NCBI GenBank assembly: GCA_024226255.1 | Contig: JAAELU010000395.1 | Location: 1-51,500 of the forward strand | Direction: 5' to 3' | DNA: 51,500 nucleotides | DNA from: a bacterium | GTDB taxonomy: Bacteria > Actinomycetota > Acidimicrobiia > Spongiisociales > UBA5794 | In this document: positions 16,774 to 25,343 of the stretch, one piece after another | How positions within the stretch are numbered: position 1 is the first letter of the stretch | How the letters are laid out: each line of letters begins with the position of its first letter | The notes under the pieces: model-generated | Database searches by the model: none | Told to the model about the DNA's origin: nothing | Seen by the model: only the letters and a program-made list of their open reading frames with translations | Program-made: the position numbers and the translations under genes

Positions 16774-18335
16774 CAGCGGGTGCTGGGGTCGGTGAAGTCT
16801 TCGAAGAGTTCGATGTCGGGCTCGGTCCAGAACCCTGGAAGGGGGGACCGCGCCCCGGCCGCGTACGCCTGAAGGCGGGCCACGCCGGCATGATCGAACA
16901 TCTCGACCGCATCGAAGACGTTCCAGGCCCCGACGGCCCGCAGGGCACGATCACCGGGGCTGTTGGCGCGGGGGAGGTTTGAGGTGAGGACCAACAGGCG
17001 GGGGTGGTTGGCGTCGGAGGCGGCATTGGCGTTGGCCATCAATACGTGGGCCCGGCCCAAGGTCTTCCACAGTGTGTCGGTGCGCATCAGCCCGGGGCGG
17101 ACCGTCGTGAATGCTCCGGACACGTCGACGTAGTAGATGTGTTCGCCCGCCGCGTCCTCAATGAGGAAGTTGAACTGAACGCCGGTCTTGGCGATCTTGT
17201 GGCTCTCGTCGACGACTCGAAAGCCGCACGATTCGAGTACCTGCCGCGCCAGGTCTTGCGCTTTTTTGCCCTCGGATGTGGCCCGAGCCTGGAAGTGCTC
17301 GATGCGCTCCTCGGACTGATCCGGGAGATCGAACGACAGCATCTCACCCTCGCCCCCACTGGGCCGGACCCGTCGTTTGGCCCTTTCGGCTTCGAGCCGC
17401 CTGGTGGCGATATCGACGTATTTGGGATCGAGGTCATATCCGATGCCGCGCCTTCCGGTCCTCTCGGCAGCCACGAGGGTGGTGCCGGCGCCGAGAAATG
17501 GATCGAGCACGATGTCGCCCTGGTATGTGTACAGGTCGATGAGGCGGCGCGGCAGCTCAACGGGAAAGGGAGCCGGGTGCTGTACTCGGCGAGCACTTTC
17601 TGAATCAATGCGCCATACGTCGAGAGTCGCCTCCATAAACTCATCCGTGGTGATTGTGCTGACGTGGGGACGTCCCTCGGCCTCGCGCTGTTTGGCACTC
17701 CGCGCTCGATCAAAGCGACCCTTCGAAGCAACGATTACGCGCTCCGTGATGTCACGCAACACCGGGTTGGCAGCCTTGCGGAAGGACCCCCAGGCCACGG
17801 ATCCGGAGGCGCCTTCTGCCTTCTGCCAAACGATCTCGCCACGCAGCAGCATGCCCAGATCGTCCTGGAGAATCCGGATCACGTCGGCGGCCAGGCTGCG
17901 GTATGGCTTACGACCGAGATTGGCGACGTTCACAGCGATTCGACCGCCTGGCTCGAGCACTCGGTGGCACTCGGCGAACACACCACGCAGCATTGCGAGA
18001 AACTCGATGTATGTGGCCGGGATCTCACCTGATCCGGCGACCTCGTCGCCGGCAACTGCCTGCTCGTATTCCTTGCCGACGAAGTAGGGGGGCGACGTGA
18101 CAACCAACGCAACACTGTTGTTGGGGAGCGCACTCATCGTGCGCGAGTCGCCAACGATGCAGGGCGGCTCGGGAAGATCGACTTCCTCGCTCAACGTATC
18201 GGCCGGCGAGATGACCGGAGCTGGGAATCGCCGGTAGAACTCACGCGAGTCGTGGTTTTCCCTGCGACCGGCGCCGAATGCCGACGTCTCCGTCGACGTG
18301 CGACGTGTCTTTTGGTCTCTGTCCTCCGGTTCCAT
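16773..18335 (-). CDS. Site-specific DNA methyltransferase (beta class) with C-terminal extension
   Basis: A 520-residue methyltransferase. The catalytic motif TSPPY (residues 80-84) precedes the S-adenosylmethionine motif DPFLGAGTT (278-286), the order of the beta class; SPPY is more often found in N4-cytosine than N6-adenine enzymes. Residues about 355-490 form an extra domain with the segment GVQFNFLIEDAAGEHIYYVD, which looks like a worn PD-(D/E)xK-type fold with Asn and Val where acids would be expected. It may serve recognition rather than cutting. It is the first gene of a three-gene unit with single-base overlaps. An in-frame start nearer the core is possible, as the first 50 residues are low in character. 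Confidence 0.85.
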   Translation of the reverse strand: MEPEDRDQKTRRTSTETSAFGAGRRENHDSREFYRRFPAPVISPADTLSEEVDLPEPPCIVGDSRTMSALPNNSVALVVTSPPYFVGKEYEQAVAGDEVAGSGEIPATYIEFLAMLRGVFAECHRVLEPGGRIAVNVANLGRKPYRSLAADVIRILQDDLGMLLRGEIVWQKAEGASGSVAWGSFRKAANPVLRDITERVIVASKGRFDRARSAKQREAEGRPHVSTITTDEFMEATLDVWRIDSESARRVQHPAPFPVELPRRLIDLYTYQGDIVLDPFLGAGTTLVAAERTGRRGIGYDLDPKYVDIATRRLEAERAKRRVRPSGGEGEMLSFDLPDQSEERIEHFQARATSEGKKAQDLARQVLESCGFRVVDESHKIAKTGVQFNFLIEDAAGEHIYYVDVSGAFTTVRPGLMRTDTLWKTLGRAHVLMANANAASDANHPRLLVLTSNLPRANSPGDRALRAVGAWNVFDAVEMFDHAGVARLQAYAAGARSPLPGFWTEPDIELFEDFTDPSTR

Positions 18336-18575
18336 GGGGCAACCATAACGGCACGATGTGACAGGTTGAGCTGACTGGCCGAATGCCGTCCATTCCGTCG
18401 AAGCTAGTCCGATCCAATCCGGTAGAATGACGCCATGAGGGGTTTATGCGACCACTCTGTGTGACATTCGCCGCCTGACCTGGTTCAATGGCCACAAGGG
18501 CTTGGTGGAGTCCATTCGGGGACGCCCGCGCTGGGTGCCCGAGCGGCGAGGCTGCCAGATGGCAGTAGGGGACAA

Positions 18576-21266
18576 ATGAAGGCAACGATTCTCCGGTTTG
18601 GACTACTGGCGCTCATAGCGTCGACTCTGAGCGCGACTGCCACCGATGCAGACGCGGCCAGCCCTGCCTTCTCCGAGACTGCCGACCAAATCTGGATGAC
18701 AAACGGCGCAGGGCGAGTGCTGTCCTTCGCCAAAGGCGGCAACACGGTCTTTGTCGGTGGCAGCTTCACCGGTATGCGGGCGACCTACGACGGCTCGACC
18801 GTCACTCAGAAGTACGTGGCGGCCCTCGACATGTGGAGCGGCGAGCTGTTGTCGGGATTTGACCCCACCGTCAACAACGAGGTCCGGGCCGTTGCTGTGT
18901 CACCCGACTCGCAAACTGTGTACATCGGGGGCAAGTTCACCTCCGTGAACGGAGAAACCCGCACCAAGGTGGCAGCTCTCGACGCAACAACCGGCAATGT
19001 GCGCAACGGCTGGGATGTCGAGATTCCGTCGGGCAACGTTGAGGCTCTGGCGGTGGACGCCGGCGGCAATGTGTACATCGGAGGAAGCTTCAACATCGTC
19101 CAGAATCAGGGTCAGCGTGCTCTGGCCAAAGTGGACGGCGCCACCGGAGCTCTCAAGAGTTGGGACGCCGGTATCGGGATCGGCAAGGTCAAGTCGCTCC
19201 TGATGAGTCCTGACGGCACCCGGCTCTACGTCGGAACCGAATCCAACGATGAGAACGGCCAGCCGATCCTTGGCGCCTTCCACGCGGTCAACCCTGCCAA
19301 CGCCAACGCGATCTCGGGATTCAATGCGTCGGCAGTCAATCGGCCCGTCTTCGATATCTCAGTCAGCAGCGACAAGATCTATCTCGCGCTCGGTGGAGGT
19401 GGCGGCGCTGCCGACATTCTGCGGGTCTCCAACGGCTCACGCCGAGTCCGCTATTACACCGATGGCGATGTTCAAGGTGTGCAAGTTGTCGGGGATCGGG
19501 CTTACTTCGCCGGACATTGGGTCGATGACTTCGGGCCAACTGATTCTTTCCACTTCACCTCGGTCGACACCGCCACCGACCAGATCGACGACTCCTACTA
19601 TCCGCGCCTCAACGGTGTGTCGGGGGTCCAGGACATGCTCTACGACGGTGCCCACCTCTGGCTAGGCGGCCACATCACCAACGGGAATCCGGTTGCAGTG
19701 CGTGGTTTTGCTCGGTACAGCGCGACCGGTCCCGGTGCCAACCTGACTCCGCTGGTGCGGGCCGGCGCGGAGTGGATCTATCTCGATGACGGATCACAGC
19801 TTGGATCAGGTTGGCGCAATCTCGGATACAACGACTCTGCCTGGTCAACGGGCGATGCCGAGCTGGGGTATGGCGACGGCGACGAGGAAACGGTTGTCAA
19901 TGACGGGCCCAACGGCAACCGCCACATCACCACCTATTTCCGTCGCGTCGTCACGGTGTGGGACCACAATCGCATCGAGCATCTGGAGATCCGTTTGAAG
20001 CGCGATGACGGTGCCGTTGTCTACCTGAACGGTACTGAGATCATTCGAGACAACATGCCGGGTGGCTCCATAGACGGGGCAACGCTGGCGGCATCTGCGA
20101 CCAATGGTGGGGGAGAGGACACGTTCAACCGATGGATCCTTCCGACACAACACCTCGTTGAGGGGGAGAACATCGTTGCGGTCGAGGTCCATCAGGTGTC
20201 GCCGACGAGCAACGATGTCAGCTTCGACATGCGCATGCTCGTCGATCGGACGCCGCAGACATTCGTTGACTCCGGGGCTACCTGGACCTACCTGGACACC
20301 GGCGCCAGCCTCGGAACTGGGTGGCGCAATCTCGGCTACAACGACTCGGCATGGCGTGAAGGCCAGTCCCAGTTGGGTTACGGCGAAGGCGACGAACAGA
20401 AGGTGATTCGAAAGGGTCCCGACGGTGACCGGCATATCACTTCGTACTTCCGCAAGGTGTTCACGGTCTACGACCTCGAGGCCATTCCGACGCTCGAATT
20501 GGAGCTGTTGCGCGACGACGGCGCTGTCGTCTACCTCAACGGGAGCCGGGTGGTTCGCTCCAATATGCCGAGCGGCCCGATCAACAGTGAGACGGTGGCA
20601 GCCGCCGCGGCCAAGAAGCCGTCGGAACAGAACTGGTTTCGATACAGCATCAACCCCTCGAAACTGGTGGTGGGCGACAACATCTTGGCGGTCGAAGTCC
20701 ACCAAAGGGGACCGGGCAGCAACGACCACAGTTTTGACGCCCGCCTGGTGCTGCAGGCATCACCGGAGCAATTGCTCGCTCGCGACGTCAAGTGGCGTTA
20801 CCACGACAAGGGCAAGGACAAGGGCTCGGCGTGGCGCCAGGCCGACTACGCCAACCACAGCAACTGGAAACGAGGCAAAGCCGAGCTCGGATATGGCGAT
20901 GGCGATGAGGCGACCGTCGTCAACTCCGGTCCTGCCGGCGACCACCACCCAACGACCTACTTCCGGCGAAGGTTCATCGTGACGGATCCGGACGTGTTCT
21001 CATTCCTCGACATTGGACTCGTTCGAGATGACGGCGCAGTGGTGTACGTGAACGGGATCGAGGTAATCCGCGACAACATGCCTGCCGGAACGATCTCCTA
21101 CGAGACTCTGGCGAGCGGCGGTGCGTCCGGAGAGGACGTGTTCCACTACTTCTCAGTTCCGGCGTCGATGCTGGTTGCCGGGGGCAATTATGTGGCGGTC
21201 GAGATCCACCAGTCCGGCCCGGGGAGTTCCGACATATCTTTCAATCTGGAGATGACGGCTCGTTAG
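18576..21266 (+). CDS. Secreted beta-propeller protein with three C-terminal tandem domains
   Basis: An 896-residue exported protein. The signal peptide spans residues 1-28 with no lipobox Cys. Residues about 35-385 form a beta-propeller with blades such as VYIGGKFTSVNGETRTKVAALDATTG. From about residue 396 there are three tandem domains of 170 residues, each with a GWRNLGYNDSAW-type segment, LGYGDGDE, TYFRR, RDDGAVVYLNG, IRDNMP and NIVAVEVHQ. These look like galactose-binding-type beta-sandwiches often attached to secreted enzymes, but no catalytic domain is present. A role in extracellular binding or adhesion is inferred. No strong promoter stands out in the 240 bases upstream. Confidence 0.82.
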   Translation: MKATILRFGLLALIASTLSATATDADAASPAFSETADQIWMTNGAGRVLSFAKGGNTVFVGGSFTGMRATYDGSTVTQKYVAALDMWSGELLSGFDPTVNNEVRAVAVSPDSQTVYIGGKFTSVNGETRTKVAALDATTGNVRNGWDVEIPSGNVEALAVDAGGNVYIGGSFNIVQNQGQRALAKVDGATGALKSWDAGIGIGKVKSLLMSPDGTRLYVGTESNDENGQPILGAFHAVNPANANAISGFNASAVNRPVFDISVSSDKIYLALGGGGGAADILRVSNGSRRVRYYTDGDVQGVQVVGDRAYFAGHWVDDFGPTDSFHFTSVDTATDQIDDSYYPRLNGVSGVQDMLYDGAHLWLGGHITNGNPVAVRGFARYSATGPGANLTPLVRAGAEWIYLDDGSQLGSGWRNLGYNDSAWSTGDAELGYGDGDEETVVNDGPNGNRHITTYFRRVVTVWDHNRIEHLEIRLKRDDGAVVYLNGTEIIRDNMPGGSIDGATLAASATNGGGEDTFNRWILPTQHLVEGENIVAVEVHQVSPTSNDVSFDMRMLVDRTPQTFVDSGATWTYLDTGASLGTGWRNLGYNDSAWREGQSQLGYGEGDEQKVIRKGPDGDRHITSYFRKVFTVYDLEAIPTLELELLRDDGAVVYLNGSRVVRSNMPSGPINSETVAAAAAKKPSEQNWFRYSINPSKLVVGDNILAVEVHQRGPGSNDHSFDARLVLQASPEQLLARDVKWRYHDKGKDKGSAWRQADYANHSNWKRGKAELGYGDGDEATVVNSGPAGDHHPTTYFRRRFIVTDPDVFSFLDIGLVRDDGAVVYVNGIEVIRDNMPAGTISYETLASGGASGEDVFHYFSVPASMLVAGGNYVAVEIHQSGPGSSDISFNLEMTAR
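19761..21266 (+). repeat. Three in-frame tandem domain repeats, 510 bp period
   Basis: The conserved Trp codon of each unit lies at 19773, 20283 and 20793, exactly 510 bases (170 codons) apart. Units one and two are closest in protein sequence; the third has diverged at its start (KWRYHDKG) but keeps LGYGDGDE and RDDGAVVY. The DNA is not identical between units, so the duplication is old while the length has been kept. Confidence 0.85.
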
Positions 21267-21268
21267 GT

Positions 21269-21288
21269 GTGGGTGACAACTCGCCCAC
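21269..21288 (+). terminator. Weak hairpin after the propeller gene
   Basis: The arms GTGGGTG and CGCCCAC pair with one G-U wobble around a six-base loop, three bases after the stop codon. There is no T-run, so termination is uncertain. Confidence 0.3.
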
Positions 21289-21305
21289 GCTGGTAGCTTC
21301 CGGCT

Positions 21306-21959
21306 ATGGCGCAACTACCGAAGGCGGCTGACCCAGAACCCAACCTCGAGACTGCCAGTGCCCTGGCATTCCCCTTCATGGTTGATGCGCTCGGCATATC
21401 GGCATTGGGTCTGCTCATTCCGACATCGTTTTCGCTGGGGCTCCGTTTTGGGGGTCATCTAGTGCTGTTGGTGGCCTTTGGCTTCTTCCTCGCGCAACGT
21501 CTGTTGGCGAGCACGGATGCACCTTGGTTCAGGGCCTCACCGCTGAGGCGGGACCGTCGCATCATGGCGACCGGCCTAGGAGTCATCATCATTGTCACCG
21601 GCGTTGTTGGTCTGGTGACGTTGGCATCGTCGGCGGCGCTGCGATTCCAGCCGTCAACTCAGTTCCTCCAATTGTTGTCCGCCCTCGACATTGCCTGGGC
21701 GATGACGGCAGTCATGATCGCCGCCTATTGGTTATGGGGGCGCCGCGCCGCGCTGTTGGGAGGGTTGATCGTTGGGGTGGTGTGCATAATCTCGATCGCT
21801 CGCTACCTCGACGCCGTCGGGTTCACTCGGCGCGGCAAATGGCGCCTCGACGCCGAGTCGCTGTGGACCTACGTATTGCCGTTCGACATGGCTGTCGCTG
21901 TCATTGCCATCGGATTGTTTGTATACGCCGCAAGGAAGCGCGCTCGAGTCAGCGGTTAG
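21306..21959 (+). CDS. Membrane protein of unknown function
   Basis: A 217-residue integral membrane protein with about six hydrophobic helices (around residues 22-45, 50-67, 90-112, 125-145, 150-167 and 195-212). Short Arg-rich loops between them favour a cytoplasmic side by the positive-inside rule. I recognise no family signature or catalytic residues. It follows the propeller gene on the same strand and its last four bases overlap the end of the convergent DUF547 gene. Confidence 0.65.
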   Translation: MAQLPKAADPEPNLETASALAFPFMVDALGISALGLLIPTSFSLGLRFGGHLVLLVAFGFFLAQRLLASTDAPWFRASPLRRDRRIMATGLGVIIIVTGVVGLVTLASSAALRFQPSTQFLQLLSALDIAWAMTAVMIAAYWLWGRRAALLGGLIVGVVCIISIARYLDAVGFTRRGKWRLDAESLWTYVLPFDMAVAVIAIGLFVYAARKRARVSG

Positions 21960-22738
21960 CCGATCGAGCAGGCGAGTGACCAGTCGTAGGGCCGGAATTC
22001 GATCCTGGGTCCGGAGGTCAACCGCCACGCCTCGATGTCCGGCGCCAGCCAGCGTCCGAGCGCATCGGCAATTGCTGCCTTTCGCGTCGGGAGCATCGTC
22101 GGCATCCGCCGGGGTCGAGTGAAGTCGGCGCCGTACCAGAGGAAGATGCGCGATAGGAGTAGTCGATTCCTCGCCTCGTCACGCACTGCGCCTCCACTGA
22201 CGAGGAAGTGCCGCATCTGATCGTCCAGCTGCTGCTCGAGATCTTCCGCAACAAACGGCTCGAACCGCAACGTTGGACACGAAGCCGATCCACATACCAG
22301 ACCGGCATGAATCCGTGGATCGCTGAAGCGCCGGATCTTGCCGTGTTCAATATCTGTGAGCGATAGCTCTTCCCCGCCGACCGACGCCCAACGCCGGCTG
22401 AAACCGCCGGCCACCCGCAAGACTGTGGGTTCTCCGGTCGCGACGGTTTCAGCTGCGAGATCGAGGGCACCGGCGTTGTAGAGATTTATCCAGAAGGCGA
22501 GGGCTCCTGCTTCGTTCAGCGAGTTGGGGTCCTCAGCCTCCAGGAGGTCCCGGTAGCCAGCGATCGTCTGCCGTTCAGCAACTAGCGCGGCGACACCACC
22601 TTCCTTGAGTGTTGCCAGGACATTGGCAAGCACCGAGTGGTCGACAGTTGCGGATCCCTTCGGCCGCGGCCGTGACACCCTTCTCGCCTTGAGCACGAGC
22701 AGGCCAACCGAGATGGGATTGGGGCTAGGGGATGACAT
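21956..22738 (-). CDS. DUF547-domain protein
   Basis: A 260-residue protein of the DUF547 family. The signature ALAFWINLYNAGAL, then the ISD/LTDIEHGKIRRF segment, DPRIHAGLVCGSASCPTLRFEPF and the FLWYGADF region, are all present in order. These carry conserved His and Cys residues that suggest a transglutaminase/papain-like fold, but the biochemical role is unknown. I chose ATG at 22738. The open frame continues to 22906 but would overlap the upstream HAD gene with an unlikely Ser/Pro sequence. No signal peptide is seen from this start. Confidence 0.8.
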   Translation of the reverse strand: MSSPSPNPISVGLLVLKARRVSRPRPKGSATVDHSVLANVLATLKEGGVAALVAERQTIAGYRDLLEAEDPNSLNEAGALAFWINLYNAGALDLAAETVATGEPTVLRVAGGFSRRWASVGGEELSLTDIEHGKIRRFSDPRIHAGLVCGSASCPTLRFEPFVAEDLEQQLDDQMRHFLVSGGAVRDEARNRLLLSRIFLWYGADFTRPRRMPTMLPTRKAAIADALGRWLAPDIEAWRLTSGPRIEFRPYDWSLACSIG

Positions 22739-22820
22739 GAAGCGGATTCGTTCCTTGGCGGGTCTCGGCTGAAACAGAAGTTGTCTCCAATCTGTTCCCG
22801 CGGCGTCCGGAACTGGGGCG

Positions 22821-23297
22821 CTACTGAGTGCTGCGGAAGAAGATGCCGGCAAGGAACCGCCCGACACGACGCATGGTGGCCTGGCGTGGCGCCTCGTTCT
22901 GGTCATCGATCACGAGGCTCAGAAACGTTGCCCTGAGCCTCCACGCCAGGAGCCCGTCCGTCAGCAACTGATCGCCGACGACCACGATCCGGTGGTGGCG
23001 GCCCCGCAACCCGAGGCGGCGGCGCGTTGTCCACGGCTTGTTACCCCGGCTGATCATTCTCTCGACGCCGCGCGGTGGCCCGTTGGTCAGGGCGATGACG
23101 CGCGACACCAGCGGGAGGCCCTCGAATCGGTCGATCGCCTCATTGACAAGGATGACAAACTCGTCGGGGGCAACTCCTTGTGGCGCCAGAGTGTTGTCGA
23201 CGTCAAATACCGCGACGACGTCAGAACCCATCGATTCGATGAATGTTTCGACGTCGTCGAGTGCTCGAACGTGACGGATACGGACTCGATGGAACAC
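22821..23297 (-). CDS. HAD-superfamily phosphatase, YqeG-like
   Basis: A 158-residue protein of the YqeG (HAD class IIIA) type. Motif I is FDVDNTLAP with nucleophile D32 and acid D34, motif II is ALTNG (T71), motif III is the Lys in GNKPWTTRR (K87), and motif IV is VVVGDQLLTDG with D109 and D114. All catalytic residues are present, so it should be an active cytoplasmic phosphatase. In related bacteria YqeG-like proteins act on phosphatidylglycerophosphate or sit with ribosome-assembly genes; which applies here is unknown. The DUF547 gene follows on the same strand after 82 bases. Confidence 0.82.
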   Translation of the reverse strand: MFHRVRIRHVRALDDVETFIESMGSDVVAVFDVDNTLAPQGVAPDEFVILVNEAIDRFEGLPLVSRVIALTNGPPRGVERMISRGNKPWTTRRRLGLRGRHHRIVVVGDQLLTDGLLAWRLRATFLSLVIDDQNEAPRQATMRRVGRFLAGIFFRSTQ

Positions 23298-23328
23298 TCA
23301 GCCTCCAAACTCGTGGCAACCAATCACG

Positions 23329-23351
23329 GGCGGTACCGAGGAGGTACCGCC
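23329..23351. promoter_or_regulatory. Perfect 9-bp inverted repeat
   Basis: The arms GGCGGTACC and GGTACCGCC are separated by GAGGA in the divergent intergenic region between the HAD gene and the PAP2-kinase gene. It starts 32 bases before the HAD start. It could be an operator or an mRNA hairpin; no adjacent regulator gene points to a binder. Confidence 0.4.
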
Positions 23352-23603
23352 TGTGTGATCAGCAACGCCAGGCCACCTGGCCGCGCAGCGGCTAGCTCAT
23401 GGTAGCGGCGCGGGCCTCTCCGACGTCCTCGGCCAAGCGCGGCCAAACGACTCCTGAAAGCTACTCTCGTCCGATCCTAGGTGGTCCAGTAGAGCCGTCC
23501 GGCCCTGGCACACGTTGGGGTGGCCTGTTCCTCCCTGTCAAGATCTGCGCCGACCCCGGTGGCCCTCCGGCTGGTAGCGTCGCGGGCAGAAGACAGGAAT
23601 GTG

Positions 23604-25343
23604 ATGGAGACGCCACCGATCGCCGATACGCCCAGTCCCGAACCGATAGAACGCGGGCTACCAGCCATCGGAGTTCGACGCGAGGTGCGGATCGCGGGGA
23701 TTCGGGTCGCAGGGAGGCGTCGCCGCCCAAGTGGGGAGAGGGCCCCGTTGGAGCGCGAATTGCGCGCCGCAGGCAAGTTGTGGCTGCTCGCCGGCGTAGT
23801 CATGATCGGGCTCTGGATAACGCTGTTTGCGTTCCCGGCGTCAACCGACTGGTGGACACGGAACGACACTCGCCTGCTGCAGCGACTTGTCGATCTACGC
23901 AACGACACTCTGACCTCGGTCTCGGACGTCATCGCCGTACTAGGCACATCGTGGTTCAATCGAGTGCTGCGCATCGGTACGCTGCTGGCGCTGATATTCA
24001 TTCGCCGCTGGCGCCACTTCTTCGCGGTAGTTCTGGCCCTCTTGCTGGTTCAAGGCACTGTCGACATTGTCAAACACGTGGTCGGTCGACCTCGTCCCTT
24101 CGTCCCCCTGATCGGGGACTGGAGCGGACCCTCACATCCGTCAGCGCCTGTTGCCGCCCTCGGCGTCACACTTGGTGCCATGGCTTACTCACTCGTCCCG
24201 ACAGGACGTCGCCGCAGGATCGCTCTGGCTGTATCGGGCGTCTTGGTCCTCCTTCTGGTGCTCGCCCAGCTCTATCGCGGTGTTGACCACCCGAGCGATG
24301 CAGTCGTGTCGGCGATCTTCTCCATCTCCGTCGTGGTTGTTCTCTTTCGTTGGTTTGCCCCTGAGTCCGCGTTCCCCGTCCACTGGAGTCGCGGCGTTAC
24401 TGCCCATCTCGATGTGACGGGTGCGCGAGGTAAGGCAATCTCCGAAGCGGTTGGTGCCCAGCTCGGCTTGCGCGTCATCGATATCAAACCTTTTGGGCTC
24501 GAGGGATCAGGTGGCTCGACTCCGCTGCGCCTCAAAGTGGAATCGGACCCGGACAAATACGTGTTTGCCAAGCTATACAGCCAGACTCATCTTCGTTCCG
24601 ATCGCTGGTACAAAGTCGGGCGCACGATCCTCTACGGCTCTCTGGAGGACGAGGTGCGCTTTGCCACGGTTAGGCGCCTCGTCGAATACGAGGACTACAT
24701 CCAACGCCTCATGCGCGACGCCGGTGTCCCCTGTGCTCAGCCGTTCGGCATCGTCGAGATCGCTCCCGAGCGCGAGTACCTGATGGTCAGTGAGTTCTTG
24801 GAAGGATCTGAGGAACTCACCGACGCCGACATTGATGACGCAATAATCGACAAGGCATTGGAAGTGATCCGCAACATGTGGGATGCCGGGCTGGCTCACC
24901 GCGACGTCAAGCCGGCCAATGTCATGTTGAACGAAGGGCGGGTCGTTCTCATCGACGTTGCCTTTGGGACGGTGCGGCCGACTCCGTGGCGTCAGGCGGT
25001 TGACCTGGCGAACATGATGGTGATCCTGGCTCTGCGAACCAGCGCCGAGCGTGTGTATCAGCGAGCCCTACTGCAGTTCGCCCCAGAGGACATCGCCGAG
25101 GCATTCGCCGCCACCCGAAGTGTCACGTTGCCCTCACAATCGCGAAGCTCGCTGGCGCTTGTGAAGAAGGAACAGGGCGTCGACCTCGTTGAGGAGTTCA
25201 AGCAGTTGGCCCCTCCGGCAGAGCAGATTTCGATTCAACGTTGGAGTTCACGGCGGTTGCGGCTGACCTTCGGAGCGGTCCTTCTCGCGCTCTTCGTTAT
25301 CGCCCAGACTGTATCGGAGTTCACCGGAGGAGGGATATTGTGA
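23604..25343 (+). CDS. Fusion of a degenerate PAP2-type membrane domain and a protein-kinase-like domain
   Basis: A 579-residue membrane protein. Residues about 57-255 are a PAP2 phosphatase-like domain with five or six helices. Motif C1 is kept as KHVVGRPRP (157-165), but C2 reads PSAP instead of PSGH, and C3 reads AQLYRGVDHPSD, lacking the usual SR pair and shifting the His. It may therefore be catalytically dead. Residues about 300-500 resemble an ABC1/RIO-type kinase, with FAKLY (K323) as a candidate ATP lysine, HRDVKPANV (432-440) and IDVAFG (D451). A last helix anchors the C terminus. The ATG at 23604 has AGGA five bases upstream. The lipoprotein gene that follows overlaps it by four bases. 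Confidence 0.75.
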   Translation: METPPIADTPSPEPIERGLPAIGVRREVRIAGIRVAGRRRRPSGERAPLERELRAAGKLWLLAGVVMIGLWITLFAFPASTDWWTRNDTRLLQRLVDLRNDTLTSVSDVIAVLGTSWFNRVLRIGTLLALIFIRRWRHFFAVVLALLLVQGTVDIVKHVVGRPRPFVPLIGDWSGPSHPSAPVAALGVTLGAMAYSLVPTGRRRRIALAVSGVLVLLLVLAQLYRGVDHPSDAVVSAIFSISVVVVLFRWFAPESAFPVHWSRGVTAHLDVTGARGKAISEAVGAQLGLRVIDIKPFGLEGSGGSTPLRLKVESDPDKYVFAKLYSQTHLRSDRWYKVGRTILYGSLEDEVRFATVRRLVEYEDYIQRLMRDAGVPCAQPFGIVEIAPEREYLMVSEFLEGSEELTDADIDDAIIDKALEVIRNMWDAGLAHRDVKPANVMLNEGRVVLIDVAFGTVRPTPWRQAVDLANMMVILALRTSAERVYQRALLQFAPEDIAEAFAATRSVTLPSQSRSSLALVKKEQGVDLVEEFKQLAPPAEQISIQRWSSRRLRLTFGAVLLALFVIAQTVSEFTGGGIL

